A stretch of 64,000 bases of DNA from Paenibacillus sp. yr247 (lineage in GTDB: Bacteria; Bacillota; Bacilli; Paenibacillales; NBRC-103111). Location of the stretch: the NCBI RefSeq assembly GCF_900103825.1, contig NZ_FNIF01000002.1, forward strand, positions 310,001 through 374,000, written 5' to 3'. Positions 33,926-43,612 of the stretch are shown here, in pieces. Position numbers and translations under genes: made by a program. The notes beneath the pieces were generated by a model that saw only the letters and a program-made list of their open reading frames with translations, did not search any database and was not told the DNA's origin. The number at the start of each line of letters is the position of its first letter. Positions within the stretch are counted from its first letter, which is position 1.

Positions 33926-33956
33926 AGAAAAACCATCCTAAAAAGGGATGGTTTTA
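33926..33956 (-). terminator. Terminator closing the cobalamin operon (after the pseudouridine synthase)
   Basis: AAACCATCC (33930-33938) and GGATGGTTT (33946-33954), 9-bp stem; minus-strand reading continues TTTTCTTTG. Confidence 0.8.
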
Positions 33957-33961
33957 TCGTT

Positions 33962-34903
33962 CTAGTTGCTTTCTTGCAGCCAGGTTTGCAAAGCAGATAA
34001 ATCCGCAGGCAGCGGAGCATTGTACTCCGTCCACTCCCTTGTTCCTGGATGAACAAAGCCCAGTTTAAAAGCGTGCAATGCCTGACGGTCGAGCCGTTCA
34101 CTAGCCTCCGCTGCAGCTAAACTCTGCTCATATTCAGGAAGTGTGTACATCTTATCTCCAAGCAGCGGATGACCCAAATGCCGCATATGTACACGTATTT
34201 GGTGTGTTCTACCGGTTTCGAGCCATATTCGAACTAAAGCAGCATGCGCGAATTGTTCAACGACCTCGTAATGGGTTACGGCGAAATATCCGTCAGGGGT
34301 AACGATACGAACATGCGGCTGTTCAGGGTCGCGGTCAATGGGTTCATTGATCGTACCGTTTTTTGCAGTGACGATCCCCCAGACAAAGGCCAAGTACTCT
34401 TTTTTCACCTGATGCTGAATCATCTGTTCCGATATTTGCTGGTGAACGTAGGGAGTTTTTGCGATAGCAAGTACACCTGATGTTTCTTGGTCAAGCCTAT
34501 GAACTGGCCGGAAACGGCACGAAATACCCGCTTGCTGCCAGTGATATACGACGCCGTTGGCGATTGTGTTGACGTAGTGCCCATGTGTTGGATGCACAAT
34601 GATACCGGCATCTTTGGCAAGAATAAGCAGATGCTCATCTTCATGAATGATATGGAGAGGGAGATCCTGAGGTAAGATATCCTCGGACTCTTCTTCCTCC
34701 ATACGAATCTCCACACGATCCCCAGCTTTGACCTTGATGCTAATGTATTGTCTGATCCCATTCACCGTTATCCCCTGCTCGGTCAATTTAATTCGGGATA
34801 GCAGTTTGCGTGAGACCATTAATCTTTTTTGCAGAATCGTTTTGAGAATAAAGCCCTCTTCCTCTGGCGGTACGATGTATACTAATGGTTCATAATAACT
34901 CAT
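33962..34903 (-). CDS. RluA/RluD-family pseudouridine synthase
   Basis: 313 residues. N-terminal S4-like domain (about 15-85: ILQKRLMVSRKLLSRIKLTE), then the catalytic domain with the active-site aspartate in RPVHRLDQETSGVLAIAKT (about 133-150) and GRTHQIRVHMRHLGHPLLGD (about 225-245). It isomerises uridines in rRNA or tRNA; the exact sites are not predictable. ATG 34903 overlaps the pduO stop (ATGA), so it is the last gene of the cobalamin operon by position. No functional link to cobalamin is known, and the overlap may only reflect compaction. The ribosome binding site is weak, which suggests translational coupling. Confidence 0.88.
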   Translation of the reverse strand: MSYYEPLVYIVPPEEEGFILKTILQKRLMVSRKLLSRIKLTEQGITVNGIRQYISIKVKAGDRVEIRMEEEESEDILPQDLPLHIIHEDEHLLILAKDAGIIVHPTHGHYVNTIANGVVYHWQQAGISCRFRPVHRLDQETSGVLAIAKTPYVHQQISEQMIQHQVKKEYLAFVWGIVTAKNGTINEPIDRDPEQPHVRIVTPDGYFAVTHYEVVEQFAHAALVRIWLETGRTHQIRVHMRHLGHPLLGDKMYTLPEYEQSLAAAEASERLDRQALHAFKLGFVHPGTREWTEYNAPLPADLSALQTWLQESN

Positions 34904-35469
34904 GGTTTACGTCTAAACACCTCAGCACTTCGCACATACTCCACATCAGCAATACCTTCGCGATGGTTCGCTGTACGGGCAATGGTAAAGAAAAGGTCGG
35001 AAAGTCGATTCAAGTATCTGCGTACTTCCGGATTAATTTCCTGCGTTCGAGCCAACGTGACTACCCGGCGTTCTGCTCGGCGGCATACGGTACGGCATAC
35101 ATGAAGTGTAGAAGAAACGGTACCGCCACCTGGCAAAATGAATCGTGTAATATCCGGTGTTTCCGCATCATATTTATCAATCCAAGCCTCAAGCGCATCA
35201 ACCATTTCCGCTGTTACTTTATAAGGACGCAGGTCTTGCTTCAAGAGAGCAAGGTCCGAACCGCAATCAAATAGCTCATGCTGCACCTGCAGCAAATCCG
35301 GAAGTAAATCCGGGAATTTCTCCGGATCCATAAAGCTCATCGCCTGACCCACGTAACAATTCAGTTCATCCGTAGTTCCGTACGCTTCAACGCGATCATC
35401 ATCTTTATCTACGCGACCTCCGATTACGCCTGTTTGCCCAGCATCTCCGGTTCGAGTATAAATTTTCAT
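34900..35469 (-). CDS. pduO: Cob(I)alamin adenosyltransferase, PduO type
   Basis: 189 residues with the PduO N-terminal ATP-binding loop IYTRTGDAGQTGVIGGRVDK (residues 3-22), EAYGTTDELNCYVG (about 29-42) and a C-terminal RRLNRLSDLFFTIAR-type segment (RYLNRLSDLFFTIART). It transfers the adenosyl group of ATP to Co(I) corrinoids, which precedes nucleotide-loop assembly. It overlaps cobQ by 4 nt (ATGA) and is overlapped in turn by the RluA-type gene. Operon position after cobQ fits adenosylation of salvaged or new corrinoids. Confidence 0.93.
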   Translation of the reverse strand: MKIYTRTGDAGQTGVIGGRVDKDDDRVEAYGTTDELNCYVGQAMSFMDPEKFPDLLPDLLQVQHELFDCGSDLALLKQDLRPYKVTAEMVDALEAWIDKYDAETPDITRFILPGGGTVSSTLHVCRTVCRRAERRVVTLARTQEINPEVRRYLNRLSDLFFTIARTANHREGIADVEYVRSAEVFRRKP

Positions 35470-37076
35470 TGTTCAACATCCTTCCTTTTCCAAGGCTTTG
35501 ATACATCCATCATCTCATAAACACGTTGCATATCCAAGTGACTTCTAACATGGTCAGCCAGCCTATCGAAGGCTGCTTCTCTGCGTTCTTTAAAACGTAG
35601 GCCACCTACGATTGGCGGTAATCCTTTATGCTTCCGAATGCGATTTAACCATGCTCTGCGGAAGTTATCATTATGCAAAATCCCGTGTAAATACGTCCCC
35701 CACACACGCCCTTGATCCGCAGCGGCCCCGTCTCCGTGCAGAACATTGTCAGAGCCGCTAGCTTCTCCGTTGGTTTGAGCCTTTATCTGGAAAGGCGCTG
35801 CTGCTTCCTGCAAATAACGTGTCCGCCCCATGTGGATTTCATAACCATCAATGACAATCACGGAGCTATTTTCAGCAAAAAGTGTGCTGCTTCCCTGAAC
35901 CTGAACCGTGCGTTTTTCCGAAGTAAACACTGTCTCCGTTGGTAGAAGCCCCAATCCCTCTAGCTCAGGATGATCCGATTCGTAGCCATGTGGATCAAGC
36001 AGCTTGACACCTAACATCTGATATCCTGCACATATACCGGCGACCCATCCATTTTCGGTTTGCGCGAACGCCTTAAGACGCTCTGCCAGACCAGATTCGT
36101 TCAAATACCGCAAATCGTCCATTGTATTCTTACTGCCTGGGAGCAAAACGACATCTGGTTCCCCCCACTCGGCGAGGTGCGTAATATATCGGAAATGGAC
36201 ATCTTTTTCTTCCTGAAGCGGATCGAAATCCGTAAAGTTAGAAAGACGAGGCAAGCGAATCACAGCGATATCCAGTTGATCAGCCAATTTTACTTGCGAG
36301 CTCTCATTCCGCTTGCTTTGCATGCGTTTAGAATCAAGAGAAGCGGAGTCTTCGTCCTCAATACCTAGCTGCGGTAAATAAGGAACTACACCTAGTACAG
36401 GCTTCCCTGTCCTCTCCTCAAGCCAATCCAAACCCGGTTTTAGCAGAGAAACATCTCCGCGAAACTTATTTATTATGAAGCCTTTAACCCGGTCTCTTTC
36501 CTCCGGCGTCAAAATCTCTAGTGTCCCAACGATCGAAGCAAAAACACCCCCACGATCAATGTCAGCGACGAGAAGCACAGGGGCGTCAGCCCAACCTGCC
36601 AGGCGCATATTTACAATATCGCGATCCTTTAAATTAACTTCAGCCGGGCTCCCCGCCCCCTCCAGTACCACAATGTCATATTCGCTGCGCAGCCGCTTCA
36701 AAGCGTCCTTTACAATCATCTCAGCCTGTGGTAAATATGATTCTCGATACGTCCTTGCATCTAGATCGGAGTAGGGCTTACCGTGAACGACAACCTGTGC
36801 AACCATGTCTTGCTTTGGCTTAAGCAGGATCGGATTCATATCCGTTGTCGCTAAAATACGGCAAGCATCGGCTTGGACGCCTTGGGCCCGACCAATTTCC
36901 TTGCCATCAAAGGTAACGTAGGAATTTAAGGACATATTTTGCGACTTAAATGGCGCCGTTTGCCAGCCATCTTGTACAAGAATGCGGCACAAAGCGGCCG
37001 TTAGAATGCTTTTGCCCACATCCGAAGCTGTGCCCTGAACCATCAGTGTTGCCGCTTTCACAGTTCCTTTAGTCAT
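35466..37076 (-). CDS. cobQ: Adenosylcobyric acid synthase
   Basis: 536 residues. N-terminal P-loop-like ATPase (VQGTASDVGKSILTAALCRI, about 13-32, then PFKSQNMSLNSYVT) and a C-terminal class I glutamine amidotransferase with the nucleophile cysteine in WVAGICAGYQMLG (about 343-355) and the partner histidine in VWGTYLHGILH (about 475). It amidates four side chains of adenosylcobyrinic a,c-diamide. It overlaps cobD by 8 nt. It needs a corrin precursor, so corrin-ring genes or uptake must exist elsewhere; they are not in the window. Confidence 0.95.
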   Translation of the reverse strand: MTKGTVKAATLMVQGTASDVGKSILTAALCRILVQDGWQTAPFKSQNMSLNSYVTFDGKEIGRAQGVQADACRILATTDMNPILLKPKQDMVAQVVVHGKPYSDLDARTYRESYLPQAEMIVKDALKRLRSEYDIVVLEGAGSPAEVNLKDRDIVNMRLAGWADAPVLLVADIDRGGVFASIVGTLEILTPEERDRVKGFIINKFRGDVSLLKPGLDWLEERTGKPVLGVVPYLPQLGIEDEDSASLDSKRMQSKRNESSQVKLADQLDIAVIRLPRLSNFTDFDPLQEEKDVHFRYITHLAEWGEPDVVLLPGSKNTMDDLRYLNESGLAERLKAFAQTENGWVAGICAGYQMLGVKLLDPHGYESDHPELEGLGLLPTETVFTSEKRTVQVQGSSTLFAENSSVIVIDGYEIHMGRTRYLQEAAAPFQIKAQTNGEASGSDNVLHGDGAAADQGRVWGTYLHGILHNDNFRRAWLNRIRKHKGLPPIVGGLRFKERREAAFDRLADHVRSHLDMQRVYEMMDVSKPWKRKDVEQ

Positions 37077-38175
37077 GGCCTTGCCCTCGATTCTGCGTTA
37101 AATCTGCCAGCATGTTATGTAACCCCGCGATTAACCGCTCATTGTCTTCGCGAAGACGAATCGCAACACGGCAGTAACGTTCGTTAAGCCCTTCAAACAA
37201 AGAAGCGTCTCTAATCAAAATACCTTGATACCCCATATGCTTTTGGGCCCGCTTCACATGGATGCCCATGTGCTCAGGGAACGAAAAAAGTAAAAAGTTC
37301 ACATCACTAGGCACAACCTCAAGGCCTAATTGTCGGAGCTGCTCAGAGAGCCAAGGTTTCTCTTCCTTTAGCCATTGCCGGCTGGCGCGCTCAAAATCCT
37401 CATCCTCAAGCACGGCTGTTCCGATGCGCTGAGCCAAATAATTGACACTCCATTGAACTTGTTGATGTTTGATTTGCTGGATCGCATCCGGATGAGCCAC
37501 CATAAAGCCTAAACGTAAACCAGGTATGGAATAAAATTTCGTCATCGAACGGATGACAAAGAACTGGCGACTTGTCGAAGCGAGTTTGAGTAAAGAGTGA
37601 TCCTGCTCATTCGGTACAAAATCCATGAATGCCTCATCAAGCACCAATCTTCGATCACTCTGCATAAGCATATCTATGACTGAGCGAGGAATCAGCTTCC
37701 CTGTTGGATTATTCGGATGACCTAAAAAGAACAAATCCACAGCTGAATAAGCAGCTTCTATCTCTTGCTGCTGCAGTTCATATTGGTTCGAATGGGTTAG
37801 AGGGATGTTATAGATTCCGCCACCTGATTTGTGGATGGCTTCCTCATATTCGCTAAAAGATGGCCTCGTTAATCCAGTAACAGCAGGCTTCAACACTCTC
37901 GCTGTCAAATCGATCAGTTCCGCTGCCCCATTACCAACTAGAATGCTTTCCATCGGAATATCATATTTCTGCGAAAGCTTGCTTCGCAGCTCACGAACAG
38001 CAGGGTCGGGATATTTGACGATGTCGCGCCATTGCTCCTTCAGAATATGACTAACAGCGGAAGGAGGACCTAATGGATTCATATTCGAACTGAAATCCAG
38101 AAATTGCTCCATGGACCTGCCGAAAGTCTCCTCTGCCGTCAAGAGATCGCCTCCATGCCCATAGCGTTCTAGCAT
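37069..38175 (-). CDS. cobD: Threonine-phosphate decarboxylase
   Basis: 368 residues from ATG 38175 behind AAAGGAGAGG. PLP fold type I protein with HGGDLLTAEE near the N-terminus, DFSSNMNPLGPP (about 29-40), PLP lysine in IRSMTKFYSIPGLRLGF (about 214-230) and FLGHPNNPTGKLI. It makes (R)-1-amino-2-propanol phosphate, the arm that CbiB attaches to cobyric acid. Histidinol-phosphate aminotransferase is the nearest relative; the operon context decides for CobD. Confidence 0.93.
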   Translation of the reverse strand: MLERYGHGGDLLTAEETFGRSMEQFLDFSSNMNPLGPPSAVSHILKEQWRDIVKYPDPAVRELRSKLSQKYDIPMESILVGNGAAELIDLTARVLKPAVTGLTRPSFSEYEEAIHKSGGGIYNIPLTHSNQYELQQQEIEAAYSAVDLFFLGHPNNPTGKLIPRSVIDMLMQSDRRLVLDEAFMDFVPNEQDHSLLKLASTSRQFFVIRSMTKFYSIPGLRLGFMVAHPDAIQQIKHQQVQWSVNYLAQRIGTAVLEDEDFERASRQWLKEEKPWLSEQLRQLGLEVVPSDVNFLLFSFPEHMGIHVKRAQKHMGYQGILIRDASLFEGLNERYCRVAIRLREDNERLIAGLHNMLADLTQNRGQGHD

Positions 38176-38214
38176 GATTTCCTCTCCTTTCTTTTTGGAT
38201 ATTGCTGAATTGTT

Positions 38215-39066
38215 CTATCCGTAATAAGTAACGAAAACGACGACGCCCAGCAGCAGGATAGTTTCAAGAAGCTCATTCAAAGCGCCGTATGTATCTCCCG
38301 TTAAACCGCCTAATTTGCGGCTCATATACGCAGCCAATATCCAACCAGCTAAAGCTGTTCCTAAAGCAAAGCTAAGAACAACAGCCCAAATGGATGGATG
38401 ACTTAAAGCGGAAGCTGCTATGCCAAGATCTTCCATCTCCGAAAAAAGCGTAGTAGTCAAGAGAGCTACTAGTGCAGATGAAAAAACATGCCATTTGTTA
38501 ACTCCGCGAAATAAGCTGCCTAATCCAGCGTCTCTCCGAGCATAGGGCCAACCATAAATAGAAGCTACCATAAACCAACGGCTCCAGATAGGTACGATGG
38601 CAAGCAGGAAGCATACTCCCTCTGAACCACCGATCTGCCTAATATCAAGCAGCGTATAAAGAAGTGAAAATTTGAGGAGCAGTTGCAAGACACATACGAT
38701 TACGCCCATTGCGCCTACTCGGCTATCTTTCATGATTTCTAACATTTGCTCGCGAGGTCTGTGACTTAGAATACCGTCTGAAGTATCCATAAGTCCGTCT
38801 AGATGCAGGCCGCCTGTTAAAACGACCCAGAACCCCAGAAGCAGAACGGCTGCCGGCAGCGCAGGAAGAATAAGGGTTAGCCCTTCGCCTGCTAGCAGTA
38901 AAAGAAGACCGATGATGCAACCAGCTAGCGGATAGAATATGACGCTTCGGCTAAATACGCGATCTGTATAGTCAATTTGAACGGGAATCGGCAAACGGGT
39001 TAGAAACTGAAAGGCTGCTATGCAAGCACGCAGCCAGTCTAGTAAAACAGTACGAGTAATATGCAC
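38215..39066 (-). CDS. cobS: Adenosylcobinamide-GDP ribazoletransferase
   Basis: 283 residues, polytopic membrane protein. AFQFLTRLPIPVQIDY (about 18-33) is the CobS N-terminal signature; GGLHLDGLMDTSDGILSHRP (about 85-104) holds the acidic, metal-binding aspartates of the CDP-alcohol-transferase-like site. It joins adenosylcobinamide-GDP with alpha-ribazole (phosphate) to complete the cofactor in the membrane. Its start lies 28 nt inside the 3' end of cbiB. Confidence 0.93.
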   Translation of the reverse strand: MHITRTVLLDWLRACIAAFQFLTRLPIPVQIDYTDRVFSRSVIFYPLAGCIIGLLLLLAGEGLTLILPALPAAVLLLGFWVVLTGGLHLDGLMDTSDGILSHRPREQMLEIMKDSRVGAMGVIVCVLQLLLKFSLLYTLLDIRQIGGSEGVCFLLAIVPIWSRWFMVASIYGWPYARRDAGLGSLFRGVNKWHVFSSALVALLTTTLFSEMEDLGIAASALSHPSIWAVVLSFALGTALAGWILAAYMSRKLGGLTGDTYGALNELLETILLLGVVVFVTYYG

Positions 39067-40025
39067 AGCAATCCTCCCATCACTACAAAGCTGACGCCGT
39101 AGAGCATTCTGACGGCGTAGACGATATCCTGCTGCGTCCGCGGACGCAGTGGCCAGCCTAGACGGGCGCGCTCACTCGCAGCCCCGCCATAGACGTTCAG
39201 CCCGCCCAGCTCAATTCCGAGTGCCCCGGCTACCGCCGACTCTGGAATTCCGCTGTTCGGGCTGGGGTGCAAATGCGCGAAGCGGCGAATAGCAGCCGCC
39301 GAGCGCTTCGCCGAGAGGCCCGGCTGCAGCAGGGCAACGAGGACCAGCAGGAGGCCGGTCAGCCGGGCCGGGATCCAGTTCATCGCGTCGTCCCAGCGGG
39401 CCGACGCCCAGCCGAAATGACGGTAACGGTCATTTCGGTAGCCGACCATCGAATCCAGTGTATTCGATGCCCGGTACAGCATCGCTAGCGGTGCTCCGCC
39501 AAGCAGCGCATAGAACAAGGGCGAAATGACCGCGTCGACAATGTTCTCCGCCACGGTTTCCACGACCGCGCGTGTTAATTCTTCCTCACAAAGCTCATCC
39601 GTATCTCGGCCTACGATGTATCCCGTGTACTTGCGAGCATCTGCAAGTTCGCCTTTGCGCAGCGGATTGTAAACAAGATACGCCGCATCCTTTAACCCTT
39701 TGATGGCTATCGTCGTCGAGATAAACCACGTACAAACAAAGTATCCTAACCACTCATGAATCCAGCGGGCTGTAAGAATAAGCACCAGCACACTGCTGAA
39801 GCTTAGCACCACGGTAGAAACAGTAAGAAGCACGCCCTTAGCTCGCAGCCATCCTGGCTGATTGCCTTCGTTCCTTTCTTTACGCAACTTGCCTTCCATC
39901 ATGCGAATCCAGCGGCCAATGAAAATAACCGGATGTGTCGGCCATCTCGGATCGCCTAGAATCCAGTCTAATACAATGGCAGCTGCCGTCATACTGACAA
40001 TCTCCTGCCAGGTGTATATCCACAT
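39039..40025 (-). CDS. cbiB: Adenosylcobinamide-phosphate synthase
   Basis: 328 residues from ATG 40025; GTG 9 nt upstream is less likely. Membrane protein with the CbiB signatures LDWILGDPRWPTHPVIFIGR (about 19-38) and ASNTLDSMVGYRNDRYRHFG (about 205-225), then HLHPSPNSGIPESAVAGALG. It condenses adenosylcobyric acid with aminopropanol phosphate from CobD. The 39.1-39.55 kb part of the gene is markedly GC-rich compared with its neighbours. Overlaps cobS. Confidence 0.94.
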   Translation of the reverse strand: MWIYTWQEIVSMTAAAIVLDWILGDPRWPTHPVIFIGRWIRMMEGKLRKERNEGNQPGWLRAKGVLLTVSTVVLSFSSVLVLILTARWIHEWLGYFVCTWFISTTIAIKGLKDAAYLVYNPLRKGELADARKYTGYIVGRDTDELCEEELTRAVVETVAENIVDAVISPLFYALLGGAPLAMLYRASNTLDSMVGYRNDRYRHFGWASARWDDAMNWIPARLTGLLLVLVALLQPGLSAKRSAAAIRRFAHLHPSPNSGIPESAVAGALGIELGGLNVYGGAASERARLGWPLRPRTQQDIVYAVRMLYGVSFVVMGGLLCILLVLFY

Positions 40026-40051
40026 ATTAATCACCGTTCCATGCTTATAGA

Positions 40052-40621
40052 CTACTTGTTTTCATCCAGTCGATAAGCTTTGCTTTTTAACTCTATGGGT
40101 ATTCCTGCCGTAACAAGGAATACCTGCTCACATACCTGAGCTAACCGCTGGTTCATTCGTCCTGCCAAGTCTCGAAAGCTGCGGCCAAGTGGATATTCCG
40201 GTACAATGCCGTCCCCGACTTCGTTCGTAACCAATATAAGATGTCCACAGTAGGAGGACACAGTTTCCATAAGCTCATCTACACGCTTCATAACCAGCGC
40301 AGAAGCATCTGCTTCTCCCTCATACTGTAGCAGCCAGTTGGTCAGCCAAAGCGTCAAACAATCGACCAAGACGACAGCCTCCTCGCCGATCGCCTGAACC
40401 TGAAGCAAAAGCTCCCGCAGCTGGAACGGCTCCTCCCGGGTATCCCAAGGATACCCCGAGCTAAGCCTCTGCTGCTGATGAAGCTGGACCCGCTCCCTCA
40501 TTTCCTCATCGTAGATGTGGGAGGTCGCGATATAAATCCCCCGCACGCAACTATGTATCGCGAGCTTCTCCGCGAAAGAGCTCTTGCCGCTTCGCGCGCC
40601 GCCCGTAACCAAAACCGCCAT
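40052..40621 (-). CDS. cobU: Adenosylcobinamide kinase / GTP guanylyltransferase
   Basis: 189 residues from ATG 40621 behind GGAGGCGAAGG. P-loop GGARSGKSSFAEKLA (about 7-21), then IYIATSHIYDEEMRERVQLH (about 31-50), where the conserved histidine takes the GMP, and VLVDCLTLWLTNWL and LVTNEVGDGIVPEYPLGRSF. It phosphorylates adenosylcobinamide and attaches GMP, producing the CobS substrate. Between cobT and cbiB in the operon. Confidence 0.95.
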   Translation of the reverse strand: MAVLVTGGARSGKSSFAEKLAIHSCVRGIYIATSHIYDEEMRERVQLHQQQRLSSGYPWDTREEPFQLRELLLQVQAIGEEAVVLVDCLTLWLTNWLLQYEGEADASALVMKRVDELMETVSSYCGHLILVTNEVGDGIVPEYPLGRSFRDLAGRMNQRLAQVCEQVFLVTAGIPIELKSKAYRLDENK

Positions 40622-40686
40622 GGCGCCTTCGCCTCCTTCTTTCGCTTCCTGTGTAAGCTTACACCGTATCGTCTGCCGCCAAGCGA

Positions 40687-41769
40687 CTACCCTCGCGACA
40701 CGCCTGCGCTTTCGAATGTCGCCATTTCCTTCATGATCTTACCTGCGGCATCGATCAAGTTGAAGACGAGCACTGCGCCTGTTCCTTCGCCCAGACGCAT
40801 ATCCATTTGCAGCATTGCTGCGAGGCCTACCGCTTCAAGCATCTTCGTATGCCCCTGCTCCTGCGACAAGTGCGAGGCGAGCATGTAAGACGCGCTTAGC
40901 GGTGCTAATCGGCTCGCCACGAGCGCTGCTGCTGACGAGATGAAGCCGTCGACAACGACCGGACAGCGATTCTTCGCTGCGCCAAGAATCACCCCAACAA
41001 GTCCGGCGATCTCCAATCCGCCAACCTTCATCAACACATCAAGCGCATAATCAGAGCTTGATCTATTCACTTCAGTTTCCGAACCCATACGAAGCCCATT
41101 TACGTTCAATGCTTTATTCACGATCAATTGTTTATGCAACCATTTCGCATCATCAATGCCCGTTCCACGGCCAACAGCAATTCCGGCATCCAAGCCCGTC
41201 AATGCGCACAGAATAGCTGCGCTTGCCGTTGAATTGCCTATCCCCATCTCTCCGGTAGCAAAGAGGCGATAGCCCTTTTCCACCAATTCATCCACGATCT
41301 CAACACCAGTCTGTATCGCCTGTACGGTCTCATCTAGCGTCAGAGCCGCTTCACGCGCCATGTTGCGCGTCCCTTTTCTTACTTTACGAGAAATGAGACT
41401 AGGGTGCTCCAGATCAGCATTAACCCCCATATCTACACAGACGACTTCTGCTCCGGCATGCCTGGCCAGAACGTTGACAGCAGCACCGCCATAAAGGAAG
41501 TTAAGCACCATTTGAGGCGTAACTTCTGCTGGGAATGCACTAACGCCTTCTTCACAAACACCATGATCCCCGGCCATTACGATCACTGCTTTTTTATCAA
41601 AAACAGGCATCACCTCGCCCGTAATTCCAGCAACTTGTCGCGCGATATCTTCCAATTTCCCCAAGCTTCCTTGCGGTTTAGTCAATTGATTCAAGTGATC
41701 ATTCGCTTGACCCACAACATCTTGATGAATGGGCATAATACGACCAATAATAGATTCTAGTTTACTCAC
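40687..41769 (-). CDS. cobT: Nicotinate-nucleotide:dimethylbenzimidazole phosphoribosyltransferase
   Basis: 360 residues from GTG 41769 behind CAGGGG. Signature GEMGIGNSTASAAILCALTG (about 175-194), the VMAGDHGVCEEGVSAFPAEV loop (about 65-84) and the C-terminal catalytic glutamate in MRLGEGTGAVLVFNLIDAA (about 330). It makes alpha-ribazole phosphate, the lower ligand for the CobS reaction. First biosynthetic gene after the transporter genes in the riboswitch-controlled operon. Confidence 0.95.
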   Translation of the reverse strand: MSKLESIIGRIMPIHQDVVGQANDHLNQLTKPQGSLGKLEDIARQVAGITGEVMPVFDKKAVIVMAGDHGVCEEGVSAFPAEVTPQMVLNFLYGGAAVNVLARHAGAEVVCVDMGVNADLEHPSLISRKVRKGTRNMAREAALTLDETVQAIQTGVEIVDELVEKGYRLFATGEMGIGNSTASAAILCALTGLDAGIAVGRGTGIDDAKWLHKQLIVNKALNVNGLRMGSETEVNRSSSDYALDVLMKVGGLEIAGLVGVILGAAKNRCPVVVDGFISSAAALVASRLAPLSASYMLASHLSQEQGHTKMLEAVGLAAMLQMDMRLGEGTGAVLVFNLIDAAGKIMKEMATFESAGVSRG

Positions 41770-41792
41770 AAGTTCATCCCCTGTTATTTCAA

Positions 41793-42569
41793 TTATTTTC
41801 CTGGCTGTAATAAAATTTGCGGTGCACAGTTAACAGGATGCTTAAGAACAATCGGTTCAGTTCCATACACCTCGGTTATTAACCCGCTAGTAATGATTTC
41901 ATCCGGTGTTCCTATCGCTGCAAGCTGGCCATTTTGAACAACCATCAAGCGTGTACAGTACTGCGCGGCCAAATTCAAGTCATGCAGGACAGCGACAACC
42001 GTTAACTCTGATTCGCTCTGCCATTCCTTGATATAGTCCATCATTTGAACTTGATATCCGATATCCAAGAAGGTTGTCGGTTCATCCAGCATAAGCAGTC
42101 GTGGCTGCTGCGCCATTACTTTAGCTAGAGCCACACGCTGGCGTTCGCCGCCGCTTAGCCGCTCGATCGTGCGATCAATGAGCGGTTCCAAGTGCAGCTT
42201 CCTTACAATACCCTCAATTAAACCTTCCGCATCAGCCGAATCCTCGCCAAGCCAATTCTGAAAGGGATAGCGCCCCATTTCCACAACTTCACGAACCGTA
42301 AAGCCTACCGGAGGCAGCGCGTCCTGCTGTAGGACAGCAAGCCATCTAGCCAGCTCTTTCCGTGAATAGGAGGTCGCGAACCGACCATCCAGCCTGACCT
42401 CTCCCATTTTAACCGGATCAATCCCCGATAATAGACGGAGTAACGTCGACTTCCCGCTGCCATTAGGACCAATAATCCCAAAAAATTCACCCTGCATGAC
42501 CTCGAAGCTGATATTTTCTATTACTTGTTGTTCTTTGAAGCTTTGGGAAAGGTGCTCCACTTTAATCAT
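41793..42569 (-). CDS. Cobalamin/iron-complex ABC transporter ATPase (BtuD-like)
   Basis: 258 residues from ATG 42569; a TTG at 42578 overlaps the permease gene stop. Walker A GPNGSGKST (about 36-44), signature LSGGERQRVALAKVMAQ (about 138-154), Walker B LLMLDEPTTFLD and the switch histidine VLHDLNLAAQ. Energises corrinoid import with the permease and binding protein encoded just upstream. FecE/FhuC-type siderophore ATPases are indistinguishable by motif; the B12 riboswitch and cob context decide. Confidence 0.88.
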   Translation of the reverse strand: MIKVEHLSQSFKEQQVIENISFEVMQGEFFGIIGPNGSGKSTLLRLLSGIDPVKMGEVRLDGRFATSYSRKELARWLAVLQQDALPPVGFTVREVVEMGRYPFQNWLGEDSADAEGLIEGIVRKLHLEPLIDRTIERLSGGERQRVALAKVMAQQPRLLMLDEPTTFLDIGYQVQMMDYIKEWQSESELTVVAVLHDLNLAAQYCTRLMVVQNGQLAAIGTPDEIITSGLITEVYGTEPIVLKHPVNCAPQILLQPGK

Positions 42570-42574
42570 CTTGA

Positions 42575-43612
42575 TCAACCTCTTAACGTTTTCTTATCCT
42601 TATGTAGCAAATAAGCAAAAAATGGCGCGCCCAAAAAAGCAGTAATAACACCAAGTGGGATTTCTGTTGGACTCAGTAAGGTGCGAGCAAGTGTATCCGC
42701 CCATAATACATAAATCCCCCCGCCAATCGCCGATAACGGAATAATTAAGCGATAATCGGGACCCACTAGCAAACGAACTAAGTGCGGTATGATGAGGCCG
42801 ACGAAACCGATTACCCCAGCAACGGATACAGCGGCAGCCGTGATGAACGTAGCCACGATAAGTACAATCAGCTTCGTCCGCTCCACATTCACACCGAGAT
42901 GCGAGGCTTGCCGCTCACCTAAAGCCAGCAAATTCAACGACCTTGCATAGCTAAGCAGTATCACAAAGCCGATGATTAAGTAGGGTGAAATGATATAAGC
43001 ATACGACCAGCCCCGCATCGCCAAACTGCCCATTAACCAGAAAATAATTTCATTAATAACCTGCTTGGAAATGGACACCATGAACGATACGATTGCCCCT
43101 AGAAATGCTTGCATGACTACACCTGATAAAATGAGCGTCTCCATCTTCAGCTTCCCTTCGATCTGGGCAAGCCTCAGAACCAATAATAAAGAAATAAGCC
43201 CCGTGATGAAGGCAACAATTGGAATGGACCATTGTCCAAACCATGCTGCTTGCAGACCAAAATAGATTAAGAATGCAGCTCCTACAGAAGCTCCCGATGA
43301 TACACCGAGTGCATAAGGATCCGCAAGCGGATTGCGCAGTACGCCTTGATAGGCTGCCCCCGCGATCGAGAGTGACGCCCCTACGAGAATTCCCAGCAAT
43401 ACGCGGGGAAATCGAACTTTATTGATGATCTGTTCCGAAGATTGCGGCCAGCTAGTAACGATATGATCACTGAGCCAAGGGATATGCTTGCCAAGTATTC
43501 TCGCGATTTGGAGGATCGGGAGATTGGCCGTACCCAGTGTTAAACTCACTAGAATAGAAAGAAGAAGGAGTATAACTCCTACTCCTCCCCATAGCATAAG
43601 TTTTCTTTTCAT
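42575..43612 (-). CDS. FecCD/BtuC-type ABC permease
   Basis: 345 residues with about nine or ten membrane helices. PRVLLGILVGASLSIAGAAY, RNPLADPYALGVSSGASVGA (about 68-112) and GFVGLIIPHLVRLLVGPDYR (about 266-285) are the BtuC/FecCD family hallmarks, the last including the ATPase-coupling loop. It starts immediately after the stop of the binding-protein gene, with no gap. Imports the corrinoid through the membrane. Confidence 0.92.
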   Translation of the reverse strand: MKRKLMLWGGVGVILLLLSILVSLTLGTANLPILQIARILGKHIPWLSDHIVTSWPQSSEQIINKVRFPRVLLGILVGASLSIAGAAYQGVLRNPLADPYALGVSSGASVGAAFLIYFGLQAAWFGQWSIPIVAFITGLISLLLVLRLAQIEGKLKMETLILSGVVMQAFLGAIVSFMVSISKQVINEIIFWLMGSLAMRGWSYAYIISPYLIIGFVILLSYARSLNLLALGERQASHLGVNVERTKLIVLIVATFITAAAVSVAGVIGFVGLIIPHLVRLLVGPDYRLIIPLSAIGGGIYVLWADTLARTLLSPTEIPLGVITAFLGAPFFAYLLHKDKKTLRG